DNA from: Pseudomonas sp. B21-023
GTDB lineage: Bacteria > Pseudomonadota > Gammaproteobacteria > Pseudomonadales > Pseudomonadaceae
Direction of reading: 5' to 3'
Length of the DNA: 64,000 nt
Assembly (NCBI RefSeq): GCF_024749165.1
Contig: NZ_CP087190.1
Span: 310,001-374,000 of the forward strand
How positions within the stretch are numbered: position 1 is the first letter of the stretch; the number at the start of each line of letters is the position of its first letter. A program made the translations under genes and the position numbers. This document shows, one piece after another, positions 1-7,812 of this stretch. The notes below the pieces were generated by a model, which ran no database searches, was not told where the DNA came from, and saw nothing but the letters and a program-made list of their open reading frames with translations.

Positions 1-76
1 CCGTTACGGGTTCTATGCCGGGGCAATCTATGGCGACCCGCGCAACCTGGCGGTGACGGTGAGCACGGCGTTCTAG
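1..76 (+). CDS. TonB-dependent receptor, C-terminal end only (partial)
   Basis: The first 25 codons in frame 2 read to a TAG at 74-76. They end in alternating aromatic and small residues (GFYAGAIYGDPRNLAVTVSTAF), the look of the last two beta-strands of an outer-membrane TonB-dependent siderophore receptor, which usually finish with GDPRN and a terminal Phe recognised by the BAM machinery. The rest lies outside the window, so the ligand cannot be judged. Only the barrel end is seen; the family call is inference from these 24 residues. Confidence 0.7.
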   Translation, partial: RYGFYAGAIYGDPRNLAVTVSTAF

Positions 77-103
77 AACAGCTTTTGATACCGTTGATGC
101 TGG

Positions 104-159
104 TTGATTTTTGATCATGTTCCTTATACGTTACATTCATATAAATTTGTCACGTATAA
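104..159 (+). promoter_or_regulatory. hipB promoter and palindromic operator
   Basis: TTATACGT (124-131) and ACGTATAA (152-159) are perfect inverted half-sites 20 bases apart, ending five bases before the hipB ATG. Extending outward to 11 bases gives only one mismatch. A TTGATT at 104-109 could serve as a -35 with a -10 inside the left arm. HipB proteins are known to repress their own operon by binding such palindromes, so this is the probable autoregulatory operator. The site is seen directly; binding is inferred. Confidence 0.6.
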
Positions 160-164
160 AGAAC

Positions 165-416
165 ATGGACCACTCATTGATCGTTGAGCGCCTGGGCGCG
201 CAGGTTCGCACGCGAAGGCTTAACCGGGGATTGACCCAGCAGGCGCTCGCAACCTTGGCCGGTATCACCCGGCAAAAGATCATTGCCATGGAGAAAGGTA
301 GCCTGTCAGTGGCCATCGGGGCATATGCACGTGCATTGGCGGCGCTCGGCTGCGAACTGCAGGTCATAGCGGCGGTGATGCCGACGCTTGACGAAATCGA
401 GGGGATGTTCGAATGA
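165..416 (+). CDS. hipB: HipB-like antitoxin, XRE-family DNA-binding protein
   Basis: An 83-residue protein with a Cro/CI helix-turn-helix: RTRRLNRGLTQQALATLAG then ITRQKIIAMEKG as recognition helix at about residues 30-48. Length and the gene directly behind it match HipB, the antitoxin and autorepressor of HipBA modules. I start it at the ATG at 165 because upstream non-ATG starts would place coding sequence across the palindrome at 124-159. It overlaps the next gene by four bases (ATGA), so translation is coupled. The reading frame is intact although its kinase partner is broken; it may persist as a repressor or by chance. Confidence 0.8.
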   Translation: MDHSLIVERLGAQVRTRRLNRGLTQQALATLAGITRQKIIAMEKGSLSVAIGAYARALAALGCELQVIAAVMPTLDEIEGMFE

Positions 417-1197
417 CGCCGCTGATAGTCGCGACACCCGAGGGTGACAGTGGAGCATTGCTGACCAGTGCAGGCGACTACCTCTTCCGCTATGGCCCGC
501 ACACCGTTGCTGATGCGGCGATCAGCCTGTTGATGCCGGTCCGCACCGAGGAATACAGGCATCGCGAGCTGCATCCGGTGTTCCAGATGAACTTGCCCGA
601 AGGGTATGTGCTCGAGCAATTGCGCAACCGCCTGGCGAAGATCGTTCAGGTCGACCCCATGCTTCTCCTGGCGTTGTCCGGCAGCAGTTCGCCGATCGGG
701 CGTGTGCATGTCAGTTCGCAGGTAGTGGACACATTGCTGCGGCGGCAGACGTTTCCGGGAGAGAAGCTGGCGAACATCCTTTCATGGGATGGGGGAGAGG
801 ATATCTTCGCCGATCTGGTGGATCGCTACATTCTGCGCGCAGTATCGTCGGAAATGGTGATGCCCACCTGAAAAATTTCGGGTTGTTGTACACCGATCCT
901 CTTCGAGGCGATGCGCGCCTGGCTCCGGCGTACGACATCGTCAATACCACGGCTTACATACCGGAAGACGTGCTGGCGCTTTCGCTATCCGGCAACAAAT
1001 CCTTGTTTGCGTCGCGGCAAGGCTTGCTGGACTTCGCACCGCTTTGCGACGTGAGCAACCCGGCTGAAGTCATTCGCAATCAGCTTGAAGCATTGGAGCG
1101 AACACTGGCCAGGGAGTCCGCGCTTTGCGATCAGGCACCCAAGGTGGTTGCCGCCATCAAGGCGAGCGCGGCGCCGTTCATTCAGACTTTTGGTTGA
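413..1197 (+). pseudogene. hipA: hipA, broken by an internal deletion and frameshift
   Basis: The N-terminal part (413 to about 840) has the HipA N-domain pattern, including SSPIGRV and WDGGEDIFADLVDRYILR. The text then jumps, in another frame, into SIVGNGDAHLKNFGLLY, the kinase catalytic loop, and LAPAYDIVN, the metal-binding segment. Family members have roughly 150 further residues between these points, including the ISGVQPK-type loop, the ATP-binding lobe and the hinge. Both segments read openly for the whole rest of the gene, so a single deletion near position 842 explains the state. The first frame stops at 871. The product cannot be an active serine kinase toxin. A sequencing error could explain a frameshift but not the missing core. 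Confidence 0.85.
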
Positions 1198-1411
1198 GCG
1201 GCGTTTCCTGTCCGGGCGCGGCATGCGAAGTGGCCATGGTCACATCCAGATGATCATCGAGCTGTTCCCAATCCTCGCCGAACAACTCCACCGGGTGCAT
1301 GGTCCGGTCCGCGCCATTGCCGCAGGCCAGCGCCTTGGCTGGGCAGTACAGGTCGCAGCCCCAGCAGATCCGTTCGGGATGGCTGGGGTTCGTGGGAAAT
1401 CGCTTGGCCAT
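1178..1411 (-). CDS. DUF3079 domain protein, small Cys-rich protein
   Basis: A 77-residue protein starting MAKRFPTNPSHPERICWGC, with CWGCDLYCPAKALACGNG giving four cysteines within 14 residues, then DRTMHPVELFGEDW. This is the DUF3079 signature, a family of short proteobacterial proteins of unknown function. The Cys cluster suggests metal binding, which is inference. GGAGG sits nine bases before the ATG. Its 3' end overlaps the last 20 bases of the hipA remnant on the other strand. Confidence 0.8.
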   Translation of the reverse strand: MAKRFPTNPSHPERICWGCDLYCPAKALACGNGADRTMHPVELFGEDWEQLDDHLDVTMATSHAAPGQETPLNQKSE

Positions 1412-1489
1412 GGTCTCCCTCCATGAAGTGGATGCCTGCGCTCAGGCTATGCCGCGCATGGCCAAGGGGTTTGATCCGGATCAATACCG

Positions 1490-2635
1490 CTAGCGGATCG
1501 GCCCGGGCGCCTGCACCTGCTTCATCAAGTCGTCATTCCACTGCCCCTCCACCTGCACATGCGCGGCGGCGCCGAGCATCACCGCCTCGATCAGGTTGTG
1601 GTTGAGGTAGGTGTACACGCCGGGCTGGCGGAAGGTGTACAACGCCGCCCCCGCCGCGCCGCCGGGGATGAACCAGGTCTCCAGGTTGCGCTGCGGCGGG
1701 TTGGCGAACTTGCCCGAGGCCCAGACGTAGTCGCCGTGGCCGCCGATCAGGTGCGGGCGAGTATCACGGTTGGCCTGGGAATGGACGATCAGCACGGTCT
1801 CGCCCACCTTGGCGGTGAGCGCCTGCTTGCCGGTCAGGGCGCCGACGCTGCCGTTGAACACCACATGGCTGGGCACCAGCCCCTTCATCAGCTGGCTCAT
1901 GTCACCGAAGCTGGCCATGGGGTTGGCGTAGCGCTTGTACTTGCCGTCCTTGTCGCGGGGGATGTAGTAGTCCTGCTCGCCGATATACCAGACCTTGTCG
2001 TACTGCAATGGGCGGCCCTCGGGGTCTTTCAGGCCGTCGCGGGGCAGCACCATGATCGCGCCGTTCATGCCGCACACCACATGCCAGGGAATCATCGCCC
2101 CGCCCGGCGCGCAGTGATACACGAACACCCCGGCACGGTCGGCCTTGAAGCGCAGCACCACCTGCTCGCCAGGCTTCACATGGGTCAGCTCACCGCCGCC
2201 GAGGGCGCCGGTGGAGGCGTGGAAGTCGATGTTGTGCATCATGCTGTTGCTGGCCGGGTTGACCAGCGTCAGCTCCACGTAGTCGCCTTCGTGCACCACC
2301 ATCAGCGGGCCGGGCACCGAGCCGTTGAAGGTCATGGCGTGGATATAGGCACCGGCGCTGTCGACGGCCAGTTCCTTCTCCTCGATGACCATGCGGAACT
2401 CGACAATGCGCGGCTTGCCGGGAGCGCGCTGGCTGTGGGGGTGCACCTGTGGCGGTGCCACCAGTTCGACGCTCACCCGCTCCAGTTTCGCCAGGTCAGG
2501 CACCGGGCCGGCGGGGGGCGAAGCGGTCGCGGCCTGGGCCAGGCCACTGCCAAGCGCCGAGGCACCGACGCCCAGCAACACAGTGCCGGCCAGCATGCCA
2601 CGCCGGGTCAGGGACACGCCTTCTTGCTCGTTCAT
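1490..2635 (-). CDS. nirK: Copper-containing nitrite reductase (NO-forming)
   Basis: NirK reduces nitrite to nitric oxide in the periplasm. The 381-residue protein begins [17 protein letters not shown], a twin-arginine signal, and I choose this ATG because AAGGAG lies just upstream; the frame stays open for 20 codons further. Two cupredoxin domains follow. Type 1 copper ligands are visible as His134, Cys175, His185 and Met190; type 2 ligands as His139, His174 and the His of YLNHNLIEA; the catalytic pair as Asp137 and His295 (in RPHLIGGH). All key residues are present, so it should be active. No nor, nos, nirV or Fnr-type regulator gene lies nearby. Confidence 0.93.
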   Translation of the reverse strand: MNEQEGVSLTRRGMLAGTVLLGVGASALGSGLAQAATASPPAGPVPDLAKLERVSVELVAPPQVHPHSQRAPGKPRIVEFRMVIEEKELAVDSAGAYIHAMTFNGSVPGPLMVVHEGDYVELTLVNPASNSMMHNIDFHASTGALGGGELTHVKPGEQVVLRFKADRAGVFVYHCAPGGAMIPWHVVCGMNGAIMVLPRDGLKDPEGRPLQYDKVWYIGEQDYYIPRDKDGKYKRYANPMASFGDMSQLMKGLVPSHVVFNGSVGALTGKQALTAKVGETVLIVHSQANRDTRPHLIGGHGDYVWASGKFANPPQRNLETWFIPGGAAGAALYTFRQPGVYTYLNHNLIEAVMLGAAAHVQVEGQWNDDLMKQVQAPGPIR

Positions 2636-2652
2636 GGGACTTCTCCTTAAGT

Positions 2653-2711
2653 CGACGAAAGTCGTCGGACGCAGGAATAGCCTTTTTGAGCGCAAGGTTT
2701 ATTGAGCGAAA
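2653..2711 (-). promoter_or_regulatory. nirK upstream region with direct repeats and a hairpin
   Basis: TTGAGCG occurs at 2686-2692 and again at 2702-2708, a 16-base period, and CGACGA-AAG-TCGTCG (2653-2667) is a perfect inverted repeat in the presumed nirK leader. I do not see the TTGAT-N4-ATCAA dyad expected for Anr/Dnr control. The repeats may bind a regulator or mean nothing; they are reported as seen. Confidence 0.3.
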
Positions 2712-2857
2712 ACAAAAAGAGAAGGGGCTGGACGATCTGTCGCACGGTGGGCGGTCCCCCGTAGCCATGGTATCCGACGGAAGAAGTGGCGATTCGCCTT
2801 GGCTTCCTGTAAAACCGCGCGAGCATTTCAAGGGCTTGAGTCGTTGTCGGGAGCGTA

Positions 2858-4729
2858 ATGAGCATAATCAACAGACAGAGAGATGACATTCAAGGGCTCA
2901 GGGCCCTGGCTGTGCTCGCGGTAGTAATCTTTCACATCAACCATGGCTGGTTGCCAGGGGGATTCATCGGGGTAGACATATTTTTTGTCATTTCAGGCTA
3001 CCTTATAACTGGCATCGTAATGGCGCAGAAGGAAAAAGGGACGTTCAGCTTCCTGTCGTTCTACAGTTCGCGCGTGCGACGTATAGCCCCGGCTTACTTC
3101 TTCTTATTGGCCGTTACCGCGATGGTCATGGCGGCGTTGCTCACGCCCAGAGATTTTAGCTCCTTCCATGACTCACTGAAGTCGGCAGCCTATTTCAACA
3201 GCAATAATTACTTCAGTCGCCAGAGTGATTATTTTGCCCCTTTGGCTCATGAGTTGCCGTTGCTTCATACCTGGTCTCTCGCCATAGAAATGCAGTTCTA
3301 TCTTTTCTTGCCTGCATTGATCCTGCTGGTGCCGAGGCGTTATTTAAAAACTGTCCTTATCCTCTCCGTACTTGGGCTGTTCGGATACTCGGAGTTCCTC
3401 CTGCAGCAGGGCGAGCGGCAAGGTGTATATTTCTCCTTGTTGGCGCGTTTTCCTGAGTTCCTGATCGGCAGCCTACTGGCTACCTGGAGGGAGGCTGACA
3501 AATCCCGCAATCATGCCAACATAAGAGCAGGCGTTGGTCTGGCATTGCTATTGCTGGGCTTGGCTTTCATCTCCGAGGCCTCGCCTTTCCCTGGGTTGCT
3601 TGCATTATTGCCGTGCGTGGGCACTGCGCTGCTGATCAGAGCAAGGGGTAGTCTGGTCAACCGCTGGCTGTCAGGCAAAGCGATGGTCTTCATCGGTGGC
3701 TTGTCCTATTCGCTGTACCTTTGGCACTGGCCTGTACTGGCAGGGTTCCGCTACTTCTATGAGCGCTACGAGTTACCTTGGCTGGCACTGATGGTTTGCG
3801 CCATTCTGATCGTCGGTCTTTCCCTGATTTCTTATTACTGCGTAGAGCAGCCATTACGTCGGGCTTCAGGCCGACGGGGTGTTGTTAAACTGGTTGCCTG
3901 TTTCATTGTTGTCGTGGCATGTGTCCTGGGCGCCAAAGCGATAAATCCGCTGATCGTCGCGCCATTACCCGTTGAGCTTACGCGCTACGCACAACCTGAA
4001 ACTATTTGCCATGGTCAGATCGTGGGCGAGTGCCTGCGTGGTGATCTGCAAGGTTCAACTGAAATTCTCTTGCTGGGCGACAGTCATGCCGCGCAGTTGA
4101 ACAACTTCGCTGATGTGCTGGGGAAGTCGATTCATGCGCGAATCAGAGTCATCACAGCGAGTAGCTGTGTGCCGATAGCCGGATTCGACGAAGAGCGGAT
4201 TTCAGAGTGGGCGAGAAAACCGTGTGCCAATCAGATCCTGCATGTCCAGAAACACTTGAACTCGGCCGATGCGGTAATTCTTGCGGGGATGTGGCAATAC
4301 CATGCCTCCAGCGAGAAATTCATCAGTGCGCTTGAGCAATTCCTCGCAGATGCTGCGCTACGCGAGCAGCCGCTGATCGTGCTGGCACAAGTCCCAATGC
4401 TGACATCGAACGTGCAGCGAATGTATCGCTTCAACGAACTGGGCGCTTCAAGGGCAGCGCTTCTGGAGAAAACGTGGGCTCCCGCCAACGCGAAGATCAA
4501 GGAGTTGCTATCCAAGCACCCGGCCCAGGTTTTCTTTGAGCCGACAAAGCTCGCCTTGTTTGCCAGCCCGCCCTTTGCCAATGGGCAGTTGATCTATCAG
4601 GACGACCACCATTTGAACGAGGTCGGTTCCAAAGCCTATGGCGTGGCCGCGGCTGATGTGTTGGCCAAGGAACTGAGCCACCTCCAGCAGGTGGTCCAGC
4701 AGCAGAAACTCGCACGAGCACACCAGTAA
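2858..4729 (+). CDS. Membrane O-acyltransferase with C-terminal SGNH domain (OafA/YrhL type)
   Basis: A 623-residue protein. Residues 1-350 form an acyltransferase-3 membrane domain: RDDIQGLRALAVLAVVIFHI with the conserved His, FFVISGYLITG, and about ten hydrophobic segments. From about residue 400 there is an SGNH hydrolase-like domain with LLLGDSHAAQ and, near residue 580, the DDHHLN Asp-His pair. Such fusions move acetyl groups across the inner membrane and onto O-antigen or other surface polysaccharide. GGGAG precedes the ATG. The gene is visibly poorer in GC than its neighbours and stands alone, suggesting acquisition by transfer. The acceptor sugar cannot be read from sequence. Confidence 0.88.
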   Translation: MSIINRQRDDIQGLRALAVLAVVIFHINHGWLPGGFIGVDIFFVISGYLITGIVMAQKEKGTFSFLSFYSSRVRRIAPAYFFLLAVTAMVMAALLTPRDFSSFHDSLKSAAYFNSNNYFSRQSDYFAPLAHELPLLHTWSLAIEMQFYLFLPALILLVPRRYLKTVLILSVLGLFGYSEFLLQQGERQGVYFSLLARFPEFLIGSLLATWREADKSRNHANIRAGVGLALLLLGLAFISEASPFPGLLALLPCVGTALLIRARGSLVNRWLSGKAMVFIGGLSYSLYLWHWPVLAGFRYFYERYELPWLALMVCAILIVGLSLISYYCVEQPLRRASGRRGVVKLVACFIVVVACVLGAKAINPLIVAPLPVELTRYAQPETICHGQIVGECLRGDLQGSTEILLLGDSHAAQLNNFADVLGKSIHARIRVITASSCVPIAGFDEERISEWARKPCANQILHVQKHLNSADAVILAGMWQYHASSEKFISALEQFLADAALREQPLIVLAQVPMLTSNVQRMYRFNELGASRAALLEKTWAPANAKIKELLSKHPAQVFFEPTKLALFASPPFANGQLIYQDDHHLNEVGSKAYGVAAADVLAKELSHLQQVVQQQKLARAHQ

Positions 4730-4739
4730 GCCAAGCACT

Positions 4740-4770
4740 CACCAGTGCGGTGCAAGACACCGCACTGGTG
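4740..4770 (+). terminator. Strong hairpin after the acyltransferase gene
   Basis: CACCAGTGCGGTG (4740-4752) and its exact complement (4758-4770) form a 13-base stem with a 5-base loop, 11 bases after the stop codon. There is no run of T afterwards, so it may slow RNases rather than act as a classical intrinsic terminator. Confidence 0.6.
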
Positions 4771-4820
4771 GTGAGCCCGTGTGCCAAACGAGGGTAGAGC
4801 CCACTTTTCAGACGGGCAAC

Positions 4821-4849
4821 AAAAAAGGCCTGCATCGCTGCAAGCCTTT
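4821..4849 (-). terminator. Intrinsic terminator of tRNA-Thr
   Basis: Read on the minus strand, AAGGCTTGCA-GCGA-TGCAGGCCTT is followed by TTTT, nine bases beyond the tRNA end. A 10-base stem with one G-T pair and a T run is the classical form. Confidence 0.8.
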
Positions 4850-4857
4850 GATTTATA

Positions 4858-4933
<76 letters not shown>

Positions 4934-5031
4934 ACAGGGGCGTCATTATAGCGATGGATTCGGCGCTGTAAACCACTTCGTTGCATCCAGCGCACAAAAC
5001 CCTAAGTCACCGAACTGAAAGGAGAATTTTC

Positions 5032-5283
5032 CTACCAGCCGCGGTGCATGGAGTTGACGCTTGGCTCGGGCTGGCCGGGGTTGAAGAACAGCTTGCCGTT
5101 GTCGCAGCCGCGCTTGCGGCAGCTGCCGTCGGCGTTGTGCAGGGGCAGGCCGCGGTCACCGCCCAGCTGCATGCCGGGCATGTTCCAGTTCAACGGGGCC
5201 GGCTTGCTGCTTGGCAGGCTGTTGGCGCAGCCGGTCATGGTCAGGGCGAGGGTCAGCAGGGCGAAAGGCTTGGTGTGTTTCAC
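5032..5283 (-). CDS. Small putative lipoprotein
   Basis: An 83-residue product beginning at a GTG: a charged KHTKP stretch, a hydrophobic run and the lipobox LTMTGC, so the mature protein should be lipidated at Cys18. The rest is short, rich in Pro, Gly and Asn, with one Cys pair (SCRKRGC). I recognise no family. It is last in a run of four same-strand genes (6505 down to 5032) with gaps of about 10-22 bases, so it probably shares their message. There is no convincing ribosome binding site, so the start is tentative. Function unknown. Confidence 0.6.
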   Translation of the reverse strand: MKHTKPFALLTLALTMTGCANSLPSSKPAPLNWNMPGMQLGGDRGLPLHNADGSCRKRGCDNGKLFFNPGQPEPSVNSMHRGW

Positions 5284-5305
5284 GATGTTCGAGTCCGTTC
5301 CGGGA

Positions 5306-5692
5306 TCAGTCTTTGTTCAGGATGCGCTGGATGGTGCCGCCGCAGGCCATGTAGCAGGAGTCGTAGTCATTGCCGCAACTGTAGCTGCTCCCTGTGTTGA
5401 AGGGGTAGCTCGGGTAGTGGCAACTGTGACGCGCTTCCTTCTTGCTCTTGCCGTTCTGGCAGTACTGGTAGGCCCTCATCTCGGCCTGGTACAGCGCACG
5501 TTCGCTGTTGTCCTGCAGGCGGGCCATCTGCTGGCAGTGGTTGCGCTCCGTCGAACAGCTGTTGATGCAGTTCATGCCATGCGCGCTGGGCGGTGGCGAG
5601 TATCTATAGGTGTAGCTCGGGCCGCAGCCGGTCAGAGCCAGGGCCAGGCAGGCCAGCACGAGGGCGGCCAGACCATTGTGGAAAAGTGCCAT
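5306..5692 (-). CDS. Cysteine-rich putative lipoprotein
   Basis: A 128-residue protein with an N-terminal signal and lipobox LALTGC (Cys23). The mature part holds about ten cysteines, several in C-x3-C or C-x5-C spacing (CINSCSTERNHC, CGNDYDSCYMAC), and many Tyr, Asn and Ser. This suggests a disulfide-knotted envelope lipoprotein; no known family is recognised. AAGGA lies 11 bases before the ATG. It follows the HTH gene by 18 bases and precedes the second lipoprotein gene by 22, placing both in the HTH/DUF2975 operon. Its role is unknown. Confidence 0.65.
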   Translation of the reverse strand: MALFHNGLAALVLACLALALTGCGPSYTYRYSPPPSAHGMNCINSCSTERNHCQQMARLQDNSERALYQAEMRAYQYCQNGKSKKEARHSCHYPSYPFNTGSSYSCGNDYDSCYMACGGTIQRILNKD

Positions 5693-5710
5693 GGGTGTTG
5701 CAGTCCTTGA

Positions 5711-5917
5711 TCATTCGTCACTGAACTCCAGCAAATCGCCGGGCTGGCAGTTCAGGGCGCGACACAGCTTCTCCAGGGTCTCGATCTTGAAACCCTTGAT
5801 CTTGCCGTTCTTCAGCAGCGACAGGTTCGCTTCCGTGATACCGATGATTTCCGCCAGGTCCTTGGAACGCATTTTGTTCCGGGCCATGACGACGTCGAGG
5901 CGGATGATTATCGGCAT
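5711..5917 (-). CDS. Short XRE-family transcriptional regulator (YozG-like)
   Basis: A 68-residue single-domain Cro/CI regulator: IIIRLDVVMARNKMRSKDLAE, then IGITEANLSLLKNGK as the recognition helix, ending in CQPGDLLEF. This compact type is usually encoded next to DUF2975 membrane proteins, as here (9-base gap), and is thought to regulate that operon. I keep the upstream ATG because the IIIRLDVVM lead-in is typical of the family. A likely operator lies before the first gene of the operon (6538-6568). Confidence 0.85.
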   Translation of the reverse strand: MPIIIRLDVVMARNKMRSKDLAEIIGITEANLSLLKNGKIKGFKIETLEKLCRALNCQPGDLLEFSDE

Positions 5918-5926
5918 AGGAAGCAG

Positions 5927-6505
5927 TCAGACATAACAGTTGTGTTCATCGCTGATGGTCTTGGCGTCACGCATGAGCAGCGAGAAGGCACACAGCAGGA
6001 TGCCTTTCATGATCTCGTAGACAGCCTGCGATGATACACCGATCGAGAAGCTGAAGCTCCTTTCGCCGGCCGGCAGGTCGATGGCCAGGGCCAGGCCCTG
6101 CAAGGTGTAGGTCACCGGCCACAGCAGCGGGGTGAAGATGCACAGCAGGCCGACCCACCACAGTAGCTTGATGTTGGCCGAGGTCCAGGTCTGCCCGCGC
6201 GAGAGGCGGTGGAAGAACAGGCCGGTCAGGCTGAGGGCCACAACGGAAATCAGCGTGGGAATCATGTCCACCGCCAGTACCAGGCCGATGGCCAGGGTGG
6301 ATGCCTGGTAGCCGGGTTCGAGCAGCAGCGGCATCTGGTCGCCGTAGGCTTGCAGGTAGCCGTTGAAAATCTCGGGGAAGTCGAAGATGAAGAGCAAGGG
6401 CGTGATGGTCAGCTCGACGACCGCGGTTGTCCAGGCCAGGTAGGCGGCGAATGCGCCGATGGTGCGTAGGCGCGAACGCGCATAGGCCACGGATCTACTG
6501 TTCAT
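5927..6505 (-). CDS. DUF2975 family membrane protein
   Basis: A 192-residue protein with four hydrophobic segments (about residues 17-40, 72-98, 113-140 and 158-178), matching DUF2975, a four-helix inner-membrane family of unknown function nearly always paired with a YozG-type HTH regulator. GGAGG precedes the ATG by seven bases. It opens the four-gene unit running down to 5032. The association with Cys-rich lipoproteins suggests an envelope role, which is speculation. Confidence 0.85.
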   Translation of the reverse strand: MNSRSVAYARSRLRTIGAFAAYLAWTTAVVELTITPLLFIFDFPEIFNGYLQAYGDQMPLLLEPGYQASTLAIGLVLAVDMIPTLISVVALSLTGLFFHRLSRGQTWTSANIKLLWWVGLLCIFTPLLWPVTYTLQGLALAIDLPAGERSFSFSIGVSSQAVYEIMKGILLCAFSLLMRDAKTISDEHNCYV

Positions 6506-6537
6506 GGGGTGCCTCCGTACAGTGATGAACGGAGCGG

Positions 6538-6568
6538 ATTATTCTTGAATAATTATCGTAAAACAATA
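6538..6568 (-). promoter_or_regulatory. Probable operator and promoter of the DUF2975 operon
   Basis: Two adjacent dyads lie 33-63 bases upstream of the DUF2975 start: ATTATTC-TT-GAATAAT (6538-6553, perfect) and TATCGT-AAA-ACAATA (6554-6568, one mismatch). The second has the TATCG-centred shape I associate with this regulator pair. The AT-rich sequence also fits a -10 region. Autoregulation by the neighbouring HTH protein is inferred. Confidence 0.5.
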
Positions 6569-6960
6569 ATTAATTTTGAGTTTGTCTCAATGGCGACGGT
6601 TTGTCGCAGGGGTGGCTTTGCTGGCTATTGCGGGGCAAACTGGCTCCTGCATGAACAGTGTGGGGATTATAATTTACGAAGCTTTCACCAAGCTTTACGG
6701 GGTCTTTCTTGTGAAGTCCATTTTCTCGAGAAATGATTAGTCTCAATCTATCATTTTGACTAAATCGATCAGCTAAGCTAATCTTGTGTTCATTATGTTG
6801 AACAGTAAAGCTTTCAAGCTCCTCTCCTCCTCCCGCCTGGTTTCCCGTGAACGTCACTGGACCGGCGACCTCTAGCGCCACCCTCCCTCTACAGCCGTAA
6901 ACGTCTCTGTCTGGCGCCGATGCCTGTGCGCTCGGCCGCTGTCGCCCATGGGAGGGCACC
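6569..6960 (+). other. Intergenic region and long leader before mdtJ
   Basis: 392 bases without a supported gene. The left part is AT-rich and should hold promoters for both directions. At about 6608-6652 there is a decayed single REP-like stretch (TTGCGGGGCAAACTGGCTCC). The right part (6820-6960) is pyrimidine-rich; the ribosome binding site GGGAGG (6950-6955) lies in a small hairpin GCCC-ATGGGA-GGGC (6944-6957). A 20-codon frame from ATG 6920 overlaps the mdtJ start. I looked for guanidine riboswitch cores and found no match. Confidence 0.35.
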
Positions 6961-7320
6961 ATGCGTTCCTGGATCTACCTGATCGTCGCCATCACCTTCG
7001 AGGTGATCGGCACGGCGTCGATGAAACTCGCCGCCACTCATTTCCCCTTGATGGGGTATGCCGTCATGTACGTCATGATCTGTCTGTCGTATTTCTTCCT
7101 GGCCCTGGCGGTCAAGCGCGTGCCGGTGGGTGTGGCCTACGCGCTGTGGGAAGGGTTCGGTATCGTGCTGATCACCTTGATCAGTGTGCTCTGGCTCGGC
7201 GAAAACCTGGGCTGGACCAAGGCCCTGGGTCTGGCGGTGATGATCGCCGGCATCCTGCTGGTCAAGGCCGGTACCCGCGCCAAGCCCGTCGAGCGTGAAG
7301 GGGAGGCCGTGCCATGTTGA
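6961..7320 (+). CDS. mdtJ: Spermidine export protein MdtJ (SMR family)
   Basis: A 119-residue, four-helix small multidrug resistance protein. The membrane Glu is at residue 14 ([15 protein letters not shown]), and [12 protein letters not shown] and [11 protein letters not shown] match E. coli MdtJ closely. MdtJ works only as a heteromer with MdtI, exporting spermidine and related cations by proton antiport. The gene order mdtJ-mdtI and their overlap are as in E. coli. GGGAGG lies five bases before the ATG. The C-terminal tail is longer than in MdtI, as expected. Confidence 0.9.
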   Translation: MRSWIYLIVAITFEVIGTASMKLAATHFPLMGYAVMYVMICLSYFFLALAVKRVPVGVAYALWEGFGIVLITLISVLWLGENLGWTKALGLAVMIAGILLVKAGTRAKPVEREGEAVPC

Positions 7321-7631
7321 TTCCATTTGCCTGGCTGGGCCTGGCCATCGTGCTGGAGGTATTGGCCAACCTGCTGCTCAAGTACTCCGACGGATTCCGC
7401 CGCAAGGGCTTGGGCCTGGCCTCGATCCTCTGCGTGCTGGCGGCGTTCACCGCCCTGGCGCAGGCGGTGAAGGACATCGACCTGTCGCTGGCCTACGCCA
7501 TCTGGGGCGGTTTTGGCATCCTTGCCACCGTGGCCATGGGCTGGGCCTTGTTCGGTCAGCGTCTGGCCGGGCGTGGTTGGTTGGGTCTTGCGTTGCTGCT
7601 GGTAGGCATGGGCTTGCTCAAACTGGCTTGA
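7314..7631 (+). CDS. mdtI: Spermidine export protein MdtI (SMR family)
   Basis: A 105-residue SMR subunit with Glu in [14 protein letters not shown], followed by [27 protein letters not shown] and GWALFGQRL, all close to E. coli MdtI. It begins seven bases before the end of mdtJ, so the partners are co-translated and form the heteromeric inner-membrane exporter. No terminator is obvious downstream; the next gene converges from the other side. Confidence 0.9.
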   Translation: MLIPFAWLGLAIVLEVLANLLLKYSDGFRRKGLGLASILCVLAAFTALAQAVKDIDLSLAYAIWGGFGILATVAMGWALFGQRLAGRGWLGLALLLVGMGLLKLA

Positions 7632-7812
7632 CAACTACCCCGCCAAAGCGCTTGGCAAAATTGCTTATGCACAAGTGGCATTGACCGCTTGCGCGAAAGG
7701 CATGCCGACAGGCGCTACCACCGGTCTTTGCGCAAAGGCCTGTTTTTACTGGCTTTGAGGCCCACGACGGAATAAGCAAAGCAGCGCAAATAGCCCAAGG
7801 ATCCAAGATTTC

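Noticed and set aside
784..1197. Second hipA segment as a separate gene starting at 784
   Set aside because: Its first 25 codons are the wrong frame of the upstream segment; homology begins only at the SIVGNGDAH motif, so it is the tail of a broken gene.
5032..6505. Toxin-antitoxin or phage-defence island suggested by the HTH gene and small proteins
   Set aside because: The HTH with DUF2975 is a housekeeping-type pair and the small proteins have lipoprotein signals; no toxin or nuclease motif is present.
6840..6960. Guanidine riboswitch before the SMR genes
   Set aside because: SMR pairs often follow such riboswitches, but no ACGR loops or class I or III core are seen, and the proteins match MdtJI rather than Gdx.
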